Origin: Bacillota bacterium
GTDB taxonomy: Bacteria > Vulcanimicrobiota > JAJTBE01
Length of the DNA stretch: 33,702 bases
Direction of reading: 5' to 3'
Assembly (NCBI GenBank): GCA_021287065.1
Contig: JAJTBE010000185.1
Coordinates: 1-33,702 of the forward strand
In this document: positions 18,591-26,323 of the stretch, piece by piece
Layout of the letters: every line of letters begins with the position of its first letter
Numbering within the stretch: the stretch's first letter is position 1
Program-made: the position numbers and the translations under genes
The notes under the pieces: generated by a model
Database searches by the model: none
The model's input: the letters and a program-made list of their open reading frames with translations, nothing else
What the model was told of the DNA's origin: nothing

Positions 18591-21500
18591 TAAGCCAATG
18601 TCTTCTGAACCGGCAGCAGGCGGCTCAGGTGTAACGTCTTCTGTGTTGTCCGGTAAATCAAACCGGGGTGGTTCATCAGCTACAGCCTTTTCAACTTTTC
18701 TGCGGTTAAGCAATCTGCCGGCAAGAGGGAAAATCATGGGAAGAACAGGAACAGCAAGGAGCAAAGCGATCCCGTTTATCAGATAGAATACAGTTCCGGC
18801 TTTTATCAGAATCATTGCTCCGGCAGGAATCGCAAGAAGAACCGGCAGCCACAAATAAGCGGCAAGGTTTGTCCTGATAAAATACCTGACGAAGAGCCAA
18901 ATCAGTGCTGTTCTCACAAGATTAATCAGAATAGCGGCAGGAACAACCGACATTCCACTGGGTTGAACCTGAGACAGTGTGTAAACAACTACAAGAGCCA
19001 CAACTGCGGGGATTACAAAAATCTCTTTCCGCAGTATTTTTCTGAGGGAGAGAAATACAAAAAGGATAACGCCTACAGAGACTATTCCACCTGAGAAAGC
19101 TTTGCATATATAGTCTGCAAAGGGCAGAAGAGGAACACCGGAAGGCATCTGCCTCCAGAGCGAATAATCTCTGAACCATGTCAGGATTTTATCATCAGGG
19201 ATCATTGCATATAACGGAATTGACGTAACCAGAGTTAAACCGAGGGCAAGAACAAAACCCCATCTTACATTGGGTGATTTCCAGCCGGCTTTTAATTCCC
19301 AGGAAGTCCAGGGCTTGAGATACGGGCATTCGGGATGTAATTCCCTGAATAGCGATTCAATAATACTGAACATATAAAATGAGAGCATACCGAGAGTGAA
19401 AGCCATAAGAACAGACTGGAGCGCCCACATAATGACCGCCCTTGAAAAAACTTCGCTGAAAGCCATATCAGTCCAGATTTCGCCGAAGTTGTTGATTTTG
19501 CCGGCAAGCGTAGCTGCTGCTACAACAACGGCAATTGTGAGGCCATATTTAATATCCATTTCGCCCTGCATCTTCCGTTTTAGGGAATAGACAAGGGACC
19601 ATATAAACAGCGCACCTGCGAAAATAATCAGGAAAGCCTGACTGAGGGTTTCACGGAAGTTCTCTTCCGTCCATTTTCTTTTAAAAGAATCGGGAAGCTC
19701 GAAATATTTGCGGAATCCGAGGGCTTCGTTCCCCTGAACCTTAACGGAAGCCATCAGTTTTGCTTTTGAGATATCCCCGGTGCTTTCCTTATAGATGAAA
19801 TCATAATCATTTCTCGAAGGGAAGCCTTTTTGCTGAAAATCGCTGTATTCAAACTCGCCGGTGAATTCCTTAAGATATGCAGAAGCAAGCTCCCTGGCTT
19901 TAGCATTGGGAAGCTTAGCATTTCCAGCTTCATCGGCTATTCTGTGAAACCATGTAAACACTCTTCCGTCAGGATAAATAAAAACTCTGTAAGATTCCTT
20001 TTTCCCACTGTAGTTTACATCTGCAACCCAAAGGACCCGCGGCATATACTTAGCGATATGTTTGCCCGCCTGTTTAAATCCCAGTTCGCGGCACAGGTAT
20101 CGGGTTTCCTGTGGTGAAGGGTATTCCTGACTGAAAATACCGAGAGATGCACCTGTAAGATTCACACCTTTTGACTGAAGGAATTCCCTTGCAATCTGCG
20201 CAGCTTTAAACTGATCCACGCTGAATTTTATATCTCCCCCTAAGACAGGCGGTTTCAGAAAGAGAATCAGGAGTATTGAAACAAAAGCGATTGCCCCCAA
20301 TGCGATCTTTTTAACCTTTGAAAATGATAAAACGGGGACTTCTCTTGTTACAGCGATACCCTCTGAGGAAGAAGACGAAGTTATCCCTGAGAAAGAGACA
20401 TTTTCCGAAGCTGGAATCAATGATTGTTGAAATTTTTCCTCTTCAATTTCCCTTAAAGCTTTAGCTTCATAATTCCTGAGTTTCTTTCCCGCTGCAATGG
20501 CAACAATGGCAGGGATAAGCATCAGTCCGATTGTGATAAACCCGGACATTACAAGATAAGGATTGCCTGATTTAATAAGCAGTGCGCTGCCATAAGTCGC
20601 ATTAAGACAATAATGTGAAACGATTGTGGCAAGAATTCCGAAACGCATATAGATCCAGCCGAGGAAGATACCTACAAATGTAAGTTCCACAGCTCTGATA
20701 TAGAAGGGTTCCTGAGGATAGTTGCAATGAAGCATCGCCCAGAGAACTGCAGGAATCACTAAAGCGAGAGCGGTATTGCCGGTCCATTTTTTAAGGAATG
20801 TGATTGAACACATTCTGAATATCAATTCTTCAAGCACAGCAGCGGAAAATCCCACAAACAGAGCATTAACCCAGGGAAGCGGTGTGCTGAGGATATTATC
20901 ATAAGGTATATCAAGAGGTGTCCATACACCGAGGAGTTTTTTTCCTCCCAGATAGAAAACCACATCATAGCCCATAACGATAAAAGCTGTAAGATATCCT
21001 ACAAATATATTGGCGGGAATTCTTCTGCCTCCGAGAACAAGAAGAGGCCTCTCTTTACCGGGTGTGTTCTGAGCCATTGAAATACCAAGACTTGCAGAGA
21101 AGAACGCAACCACTGTGTAGAGGACGACTGCAATCAGAATTCCGAGCCAGATTCCCGTCCAGAAGCTGCCTTTATCAAGGTTTGTAACATAACCTGATTT
21201 AGCAAGGGCGATTGTATTGATCTGCTCGAGAAGAGTTACAACACCAAGCAGACCTGCGGCAACAGCTGCGAATTTCCATCTGAAACCTACTCTTGTTTTC
21301 TGAAGATAGATTATGGTGCCTATCAGAAGAAGAATAACAAGGAGATTAGCTATCAGAACAAGTAAATCGCCTTTTTTTCCTTCAGCAGCCCAGAGAAGCT
21401 TTTCTTTTTCGGGAATGTGCAGATAGGTTTTATAAGAACCGGGACGTTGCCCCTGATATTTTACATTGTAGTAAAGATGCGCTCCGAAAATGTCGAAGCC

Positions 21501-22085
21501 TCGCTCTTTGAAGGTATAGTATCTGTCTGTTCTGCCTGAAAGGGGTTTTCCGCCCTGATCGATTAGATCAAGTTTTCTTGTTTCCACCCCATGAGCGCCG
21601 AGGAATGCCAGAGCTTTAAGTTTGCCCTGTTCTCTCCCGGGGTCTTCGCTTTTCATATCATCGGAGACTGTTCTTTCGAAACCGGTAATCTTTCCTGTGG
21701 GTTCAACATAGACAGAGTATTCTTCCTGTTTAAAATATTTAAAGAATCTAACCTGCCAGCGCCAGACCGGAATTTTGCCGTTCATCATTTTTACAGCTTC
21801 ATCCTGCGGAAGCTTCTTCTCAAGGAATTCCTTGGCATCATTGTCATATCCGAAAATAACGCTGCTTTCATATCCGGCGGTGTTATATCCCATACCTCCG
21901 AGATATTTTTCCGCTACTTTTTCTGCCTGATCCCTGTTGACTACAAAACTAATGCCTGCAAGGGGAAAAGCAAGTTCATTGAACTGAAGAAAAATGGTAA
22001 GCCCAATAGCTCCAAGGAGACAGAGGGCAAGAAATATGTAAAAGCGGGGATATTTTGCAATTATGTTTTTCAGTCTTTTTTTCAT
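18570..22085 (-). CDS. Giant CPBP-family intramembrane metalloprotease with duplicated extracytoplasmic domains
   Basis: 1171 residues, several times the usual 200-300 of a CPBP (CAAX protease/bacteriocin-processing) domain. Order: signal-anchor helix (14-34), extracytoplasmic domain A (about 47-230), membrane helices with the protease core, cytoplasmic Ser-rich linker (about 535-590), a helix, extracytoplasmic domain B (about 620-805), then further membrane helices. The core has motif 1 EELIFR (E419, E420, R424), motif 2 His (H453) and motif 3 HYCLN (H491, N495), so it should bind zinc and be active. Domains A and B are visibly related (an early A..A..[YF]L helix and a Y.V...P.G...F block). 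The second membrane half has no protease motifs. Substrate unknown; it stands alone between repeat-rich regions. Confidence 0.85.
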   Translation of the reverse strand: MKKRLKNIIAKYPRFYIFLALCLLGAIGLTIFLQFNELAFPLAGISFVVNRDQAEKVAEKYLGGMGYNTAGYESSVIFGYDNDAKEFLEKKLPQDEAVKMMNGKIPVWRWQVRFFKYFKQEEYSVYVEPTGKITGFERTVSDDMKSEDPGREQGKLKALAFLGAHGVETRKLDLIDQGGKPLSGRTDRYYTFKERGFDIFGAHLYYNVKYQGQRPGSYKTYLHIPEKEKLLWAAEGKKGDLLVLIANLLVILLLIGTIIYLQKTRVGFRWKFAAVAAGLLGVVTLLEQINTIALAKSGYVTNLDKGSFWTGIWLGILIAVVLYTVVAFFSASLGISMAQNTPGKERPLLVLGGRRIPANIFVGYLTAFIVMGYDVVFYLGGKKLLGVWTPLDIPYDNILSTPLPWVNALFVGFSAAVLEELIFRMCSITFLKKWTGNTALALVIPAVLWAMLHCNYPQEPFYIRAVELTFVGIFLGWIYMRFGILATIVSHYCLNATYGSALLIKSGNPYLVMSGFITIGLMLIPAIVAIAAGKKLRNYEAKALREIEEEKFQQSLIPASENVSFSGITSSSSSEGIAVTREVPVLSFSKVKKIALGAIAFVSILLILFLKPPVLGGDIKFSVDQFKAAQIAREFLQSKGVNLTGASLGIFSQEYPSPQETRYLCRELGFKQAGKHIAKYMPRVLWVADVNYSGKKESYRVFIYPDGRVFTWFHRIADEAGNAKLPNAKARELASAYLKEFTGEFEYSDFQQKGFPSRNDYDFIYKESTGDISKAKLMASVKVQGNEALGFRKYFELPDSFKRKWTEENFRETLSQAFLIIFAGALFIWSLVYSLKRKMQGEMDIKYGLTIAVVVAAATLAGKINNFGEIWTDMAFSEVFSRAVIMWALQSVLMAFTLGMLSFYMFSIIESLFRELHPECPYLKPWTSWELKAGWKSPNVRWGFVLALGLTLVTSIPLYAMIPDDKILTWFRDYSLWRQMPSGVPLLPFADYICKAFSGGIVSVGVILFVFLSLRKILRKEIFVIPAVVALVVVYTLSQVQPSGMSVVPAAILINLVRTALIWLFVRYFIRTNLAAYLWLPVLLAIPAGAMILIKAGTVFYLINGIALLLAVPVLPMIFPLAGRLLNRRKVEKAVADEPPRFDLPDNTEDVTPEPPAAGSEDIGLLQKNQD

Positions 22086-22424
22086 CTATGAAAATCTTTC
22101 CGGTATCAATTATTTATACAACGGGAATTCTCCCAGCAGAATAAAAAACCTGTCCTTTATTCTAATCCTGATGGATTTGTTGAAATATATAGCAGTTTAT
22201 TGCAGTGCGTATAGGGGGAATATGCGGGATCTTATTTGCATGAAGGTGAGATTCATGTTAATTAGAAATATTGCTCCGATTTCCAAACCCTTCCGGCAAA
22301 AAATTTTCAGTGCATCATTTTTCTGCTCTCTTTTATTCTGCTTTCTGCATATCGATTTTCATTGTTTTTTTTAACTCATACTTTTTTGAAATCTGCTACG
22401 CAGTTTTCAAAAAGGTTGGCAAAC
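22086..22424. other. Intergenic region without recognisable gene
   Basis: An AT-rich stretch upstream of the CPBP gene. Short open frames are present but lack coding character and ribosome sites. A TATAAA on the minus strand about 40 nt before the CPBP start could be its -10, without a clear -35. Confidence 0.4.
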
Positions 22425-22504
22425 GGGGGAAGAATCCCCCAAACCCCCTCGGCGCTGAAATAACCGTAAATTCCCCGAATCGCAGGCGCTGCCTGCTCCT
22501 GGGT
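22425..22504. repeat. GGGGGA hairpin and degenerate inverted copy of the REP-like core
   Basis: GGGGGA-AGAA-TCCCCC (22425-22440) is a perfect 6-bp stem. At 22473-22504 the sequence around AATCGCAGGCGCTGCCTGC matches, in reverse orientation and with changes, the hairpin core found at 500-530 and in the 23-kb array. Confidence 0.5.
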
Positions 22505-22584
22505 TATATTTCAATGATTTGAAAATAATCACTCAAACCCCAAGCCGAATACTCCTGTTTTTCAAGGAGGGAGGTTCGGAGGGT

Positions 22585-22612
22585 AACCTCGCTTTTCCAA
22601 AAAAGCGTGGTT
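22585..22612. repeat. Hairpin within the intergenic repeat island
   Basis: AACC-T-CGCTTTT / AAAAGCG-T-GGTT with loop CCAA, broken by a single T-T mismatch. It belongs to a longer block (about 22550-22660) of the same character as the family B repeat beside it. Confidence 0.5.
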
Positions 22613-22661
22613 CCCTCTGACGGTCCCTAACCCCCAAGGTCCTCCGGCTCCCCAATTCCCC

Positions 22662-22735
22662 CTGGTCGGTCCCTAATTCCAAAAGTTTTGGGATGGAGGT
22701 CCGGAGGAAACTTTTTTTCAAAAAGTTTTCTCTGG
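22662..22735 (-). repeat. Dispersed intergenic repeat, family B, copy 2
   Basis: Reverse-complement match to 679-750 (blocks GACCG, AATTCCAAAAGT, ATGGAGGTCCG, AAAGTTTTCTC). Here the hairpin is perfect: AAACTTTTT-TTC-AAAAAGTTT. Confidence 0.65.
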
Positions 22736-22882
22736 AAGCTGGGCGAATGATTATAATTCTCGTGAGCGATCAGATTAATTCTTACATTTATTTATGGGTA
22801 TTGTGAGCGATTTAAATGTATTCGCTCTCCACCAGACTCAAAACACCTGCAAACCTTATAATAGCAGCAAAACGCCAACACT

Positions 22883-22910
22883 GCCGGATCGCAGGCGTCT
22901 CGCCTGTCCC
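22883..22910 (-). repeat. Solitary REP-like core, reverse orientation
   Basis: GCCGGATCGCAGGCG-TCT-CGCCTGTCC is the reverse complement of the core of the 195-bp unit, with CAGGCG/CGCCTG arms and a 3-nt loop. Confidence 0.65.
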
Positions 22911-23060
22911 ACCGGTTCACAGTCTTGTATTGTCCGTGTGTCTTTTAATGCAGATATTGGGCTAATAGCAGGGTTTGCTATGTTTTGCGGTGATTTTGTT
23001 TTGGGTCGTGTGCGGACATGAGAGTTGGTTTCGCTGTTGGGGAATTTGTCATACGTTCAT

Positions 23061-23540
23061 TGGCGAAGCCTATGGTTATGAGGTTTGCTGGCGGTTGGCG
23101 GGTGGTTTTGGGACCCTGGGGACAGGCGGGGACGCCTGCGATCCGGCATTTGTTGGCGAGGGGTTGCCGTGCTTGTGTGGGACTTGAGGTTTTTGTCTGC
23201 ATTGGGGGCGGACCTGCGGGTCCGCGTCGGGCTTACAAAGCCCTCCTACAATCGTTGGCGGAGCCTGTGGTTATTGGATTTGCTGGCGGTTGGCGATTTT
23301 TTTACGGGACCCGGGGGACAGGCGGGGACGCCTGCGATCCGGCATTTGTTGGCGAGGTGTTGCCGTGCTTGTGTGGGACTTGAGGTTTTTGTCTGCATTG
23401 GGGGCGGACCTGCGGGTCCGCGTCGGGCTTACAAAGCCCTCCTACGTTCGTTGGCGGAGCCTGTGGTTATTGGGGTTGCTGGCGGTTGGCGGGTGGTTTT
23501 GGAACCCGGGGGACAGGTGGGGGCGCCTGCGATCCGGCAG
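23061..23540 (+). repeat. Tandem array of about 2.5 copies of a ~195-bp REP-like unit
   Basis: Copies begin at 23061, 23256 and 23452 (the last is cut at 23540). Each full unit carries three perfect hairpins. In copy 1 they are CAGGCG-GGGA-CGCCTG (23123-23138), GCGGACC-TGCG-GGTCCGC (23208-23225) and GGGCTT-ACA-AAGCCC (23229-23243). The second halves of copies 1 and 2 are almost identical. The array is G/T-rich on the plus strand and opens spurious reading frames rich in Gly and Arg. I see no real gene in it. Confidence 0.85.
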
Positions 23541-23695
23541 TCGATGGAGTTTTGTTGATGTGTTTTCGGGGGATTTGATATTCAGGTTTGCATGTTTTTT
23601 ATAGAAATCAAGGATTTTTTCAGGTCAGATTTCTCCCCTGCTCTTTATGACATGATTTATTTTACATATGCTATTCCTTAATCCTGAGACTCTTA

Positions 23696-23985
23696 ACCAA
23701 TCATTTCCATCACTATTCACTTTTATCAGAATTCATCCCATCAGAATTTATTTACATCATATCCATTGAATCAATCTTTATTCCACCAGTCTTCAGTCCA
23801 TCATTCTTCACTCCATCAGCATTCATTTCCATCAACGTACACTCAACCAGAATGCATTCCATCAGCATTCACTTCAATCAAAATCCATCCAATGAGTATT
23901 TATTCCCACCAATACTCATCCACCAATAAACCTTCATTCCATCAGGCTTCATTCCCTCATATCCGATTCCCTCAGTCTTCATTCT
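23696..23985 (+). repeat. Degenerate 15-bp tandem repeat, about 19 units
   Basis: The sequence divides into units of 13-19 bp, mostly 15 or 16, with consensus ATCAGNNTTCATTCC. Clear units are ATCAGAATTCATCCC, ATCATTCTTCACTCC, ACCAGAATGCATTCC and ATCAGGCTTCATTCC. G is nearly absent from the plus strand apart from the CAG position. The last unit covers the final codons and stop of the DUF4436 gene (23972-23986), so the array is the direct 3' extension of that gene. Confidence 0.8.
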
Positions 23986-24859
23986 TTCTTAAAAACCAGG
24001 TTATTACAAGAATTACTATGCTAATAGCAAGAAGGGATAATGCCCAGAAAAATGAGATGAAGTCGAAATAACAGCCTATCGGGGGGACGCCGGGGGCAGC
24101 GGTTCTGAAGCTGAAGAAAGCGAAAAGCATTGCCGCCATCCAGGAGAATTTTGCAAATTCAAGTTTCTTATTAAAGAAAACAACCCCCAGAGTAACGGAA
24201 AAAACTGCAAGAGACATTACCCAGAACATCACCATAATAAATACGGCGACAGCTTTTGTTGTTTTGGATCGGGTAACGGTAAGGACTGTTGAAGTAAATA
24301 TATCCTTTGAATCAGCAGGTACGGTAATTTCTCTTGCATCAATCAGAAAACCGGATACATATCCCCTCAGATTAAGGGTTATGGGAATAAAATCCATTTT
24401 TTCACCGGTTTTATTAATATGAGTGTAAGCAAAAAGATCAAGTTTGCAATAATGCATATCAAAAGGATAATCAGATACATTTCCATTGAAAAGGCTAAGG
24501 GTTACCGGCATAGAATTAACCCAGTCTCCTTTTCGCATTTTGATAACGCTTTGATAGCCCCCTGTGGCAATAATAACATCAGTAGTCAGGCGTTCCGCAC
24601 TGTCAACAAGACATCCCTGAAAATCAAAATTGAGTAAAACAGTTACTTCACCTTTAACCGGGTCTATAGACTGGACAACAGCATCAATATCAATTCTGTC
24701 AGGTTCCTGCTCAGGATCAGCTCCTGATTTGATAAGACACTGATCAGATTTTAAACCTTCGGTTTTATAATCTATAATAGCTTTGTGGATGACAAAGGCA
24801 AAAACGGTAAGAAATATAATCAGAAATAATAAGCCGTATAATTTCAGCTTTCTTTTCAT
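23972..24859 (-). CDS. DUF4436-family membrane protein
   Basis: 295 residues: an N-terminal signal-anchor helix (about 8-26), an extracytoplasmic beta-rich domain (about 30-200), then three membrane helices (about 205-290) and a charged tail RKNED. The segments NVSDYPFDMHYCKLD, SFRTAAPGVPPIGCYFDFISFFWA and the overall plan match DUF4436 proteins, whose function is unknown. ATG 24859 has GGGGGA close upstream. It lies downstream of the DUF3089 gene on the same strand, separated by a strong inverted repeat. Its last codons are made of the 15-bp tandem repeat, which suggests the original 3' end was overwritten or that the repeat grew from it. Confidence 0.75.
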   Translation of the reverse strand: MKRKLKLYGLLFLIIFLTVFAFVIHKAIIDYKTEGLKSDQCLIKSGADPEQEPDRIDIDAVVQSIDPVKGEVTVLLNFDFQGCLVDSAERLTTDVIIATGGYQSVIKMRKGDWVNSMPVTLSLFNGNVSDYPFDMHYCKLDLFAYTHINKTGEKMDFIPITLNLRGYVSGFLIDAREITVPADSKDIFTSTVLTVTRSKTTKAVAVFIMVMFWVMSLAVFSVTLGVVFFNKKLEFAKFSWMAAMLFAFFSFRTAAPGVPPIGCYFDFISFFWALSLLAISIVILVITWFLRKNED

Positions 24860-24916
24860 GAATCCCCCGACTAAAAATGTGTGTATCTGAGTTCAGGAAT
24901 AACACCAAATTCCGGA

Positions 24917-24970
24917 CATAATATCTGCATGCCTGCAGCTATTGCAAGTCTGCCTGCAGCAGATATTATG
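24917..24970 (-). repeat. Long-loop inverted repeat between two minus-strand genes
   Basis: Perfect 12-bp arms CATAATATCTGC (24917-24928) and GCAGATATTATG (24959-24970) with a 30-nt loop that holds two CTGCAG sites able to extend the stem. It lies 64 nt after the DUF3089 stop and about 60 nt before the DUF4436 start: terminator of the first, or control site of the second. Confidence 0.55.
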
Positions 24971-25033
24971 ATAAACACCGTTAATACTCTCCGGAATTGT
25001 TTTCTTTACAAATAATACAAAACTCAAAAATTC

Positions 25034-26062
25034 CTATTTCTTTTGTTTGGCAAGGAAATTTTTGGTTCTGACAGCTGCATTTTCCTTAATGTTGTAGTAA
25101 TACAACGGATAATCGAAGGGATGATAAAATCCTGTTGCAATCAACTGATTTCCGGGAGCTAAAATTTCGGGAGTAACACTGCTGCAGACGATAACTCCTT
25201 TTTCCTTATTGATTTGAGCGTCTGCGAAGTTCATTACGGGAAGAGAATCCAGCCTTACAGTACCATAACCAGTTAAGGTAAGTGATCCGAGGCTTTGTGC
25301 AGCAGTTGCCGGTGTTTCGTCTCTTGTCCAGGTTATTGGGTTAATCACCTGTGCTCCGGCTAATACCACAGGATTATTTCCGGTAAAATCAGGAGATTCG
25401 GTATTGTAAGAAATAATTACACCGGTATCATCAGCACCTTCAGCAAATTTGAGATGAGGATTTTCAGCAAGATAATCAGTTGTAACCGAATATCCGATAA
25501 CATATGCGGCAACCATTCTTTTGTAAACATCGGGATTCTGTTTCATATATTCCGACAGTAAAAATATCAGAATGTTTGATCCCTGAGAATGTCCTACCAG
25601 AATAAACGGGCGTCCGTTATTGTAATTCTTTATATAATAATCAAATGCTGCAAACACATCTGATTTGGGAATGCCGCCTACAATAGCAGTCTGTTCTGAC
25701 TGAGGCAAAGATAATACTGCGGTGGAAGCCTGTCTGTAATACGGCGCATAAATGTTTCCAACCGATTCAAAAGCTGTTGCCTGTCTCTGAAATGCCTGGT
25801 TAGCTCCTTTTACCATTGAAGCATTATTAATTTCACATATTGTTGGGTCATTTGTATTGATTTTGGTATATTCAGTCGGATAAACATAAAATACATCAAC
25901 CGGCTTGCTTGTGGGAGAAGGCGTGGCCAACCAATACTGAGTCTGCGAATAATCAGGAGCTGAATTATCTGCGGCAGATACCCTGTTATCTCCACACCCT
26001 GCAAATAATCCGGCGATTAGAATCAGACTTAAAAAAGACAGAAATATCGGTATCTGTTTCAT
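25034..26062 (-). CDS. DUF3089-family alpha/beta-hydrolase lipoprotein
   Basis: 342 residues with a lipoprotein signal peptide (hydrophobic 5-20, lipobox LFAGC with C23 as the lipidated residue). The mature part matches DUF3089: DVFYVYPTEY near 57-65, a long helix region, then FILVGHSQGSNIL with nucleophile S159, and a C-terminal HPFDYPLYYYNIKENA segment that likely carries the catalytic His. It should be an esterase/lipase-like hydrolase tethered to a membrane on the outside of the cytoplasm; substrate unknown. ATG 26062 has AAGGAG 9-10 nt upstream. It is divergent from the redox fusion gene across 261 nt. Confidence 0.8.
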   Translation of the reverse strand: MKQIPIFLSFLSLILIAGLFAGCGDNRVSAADNSAPDYSQTQYWLATPSPTSKPVDVFYVYPTEYTKINTNDPTICEINNASMVKGANQAFQRQATAFESVGNIYAPYYRQASTAVLSLPQSEQTAIVGGIPKSDVFAAFDYYIKNYNNGRPFILVGHSQGSNILIFLLSEYMKQNPDVYKRMVAAYVIGYSVTTDYLAENPHLKFAEGADDTGVIISYNTESPDFTGNNPVVLAGAQVINPITWTRDETPATAAQSLGSLTLTGYGTVRLDSLPVMNFADAQINKEKGVIVCSSVTPEILAPGNQLIATGFYHPFDYPLYYYNIKENAAVRTKNFLAKQKK

Positions 26063-26323
26063 CTAATGACACTCCTTACAATTAAATTTTTTAAATAATG
26101 ACTACTTTAACATGATGTTATATTCAGGCAAAAAATCCTACATGAACGGCTCTGTATTTCAGAAACAAACTCCATTAATAAAAAAACACTCCACTGAAAA
26201 ACACGCGGATAAGCAAAGAAAAAAAGGAACAATTTCGGACCCAACCTTGTTATGTATGGGATAAAGGGAAAAATAAGCCCTAATGCAATTAACTTACTAT
26301 ATTCATTTATGGAGGGATTATTA

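Noticed and set aside
22762..22811. Direct repeat GTGAGCGAT at 22762 and 22803
   Set aside because: Only nine bases, not linked to a gene start; insufficient to call a regulatory site.
23018..23604. Overlapping plus-strand open frames rich in Gly/Arg/Trp (for example 23085-23558)
   Set aside because: They lie wholly in the 195-bp tandem repeat, repeat with it in several frames and have no ribosome site. They are artefacts of a G-rich repeat.
23061..23985. Possible CRISPR array
   Set aside because: The 195-bp unit has no short repeat/unique spacer pattern, and the 15-bp array has no spacers. No cas1/cas2 is present.
23766..24071. Plus-strand open frame with Ser/His/Gln repeats
   Set aside because: It translates the 15-bp tandem array and then runs antisense into the DUF4436 gene. 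No ribosome site or known fold.
26252..26323. Upstream extension of the redox fusion gene
   Set aside because: The extra 24 codons have no ribosome site, while ATG 26324 has GGAGGG at ideal distance.
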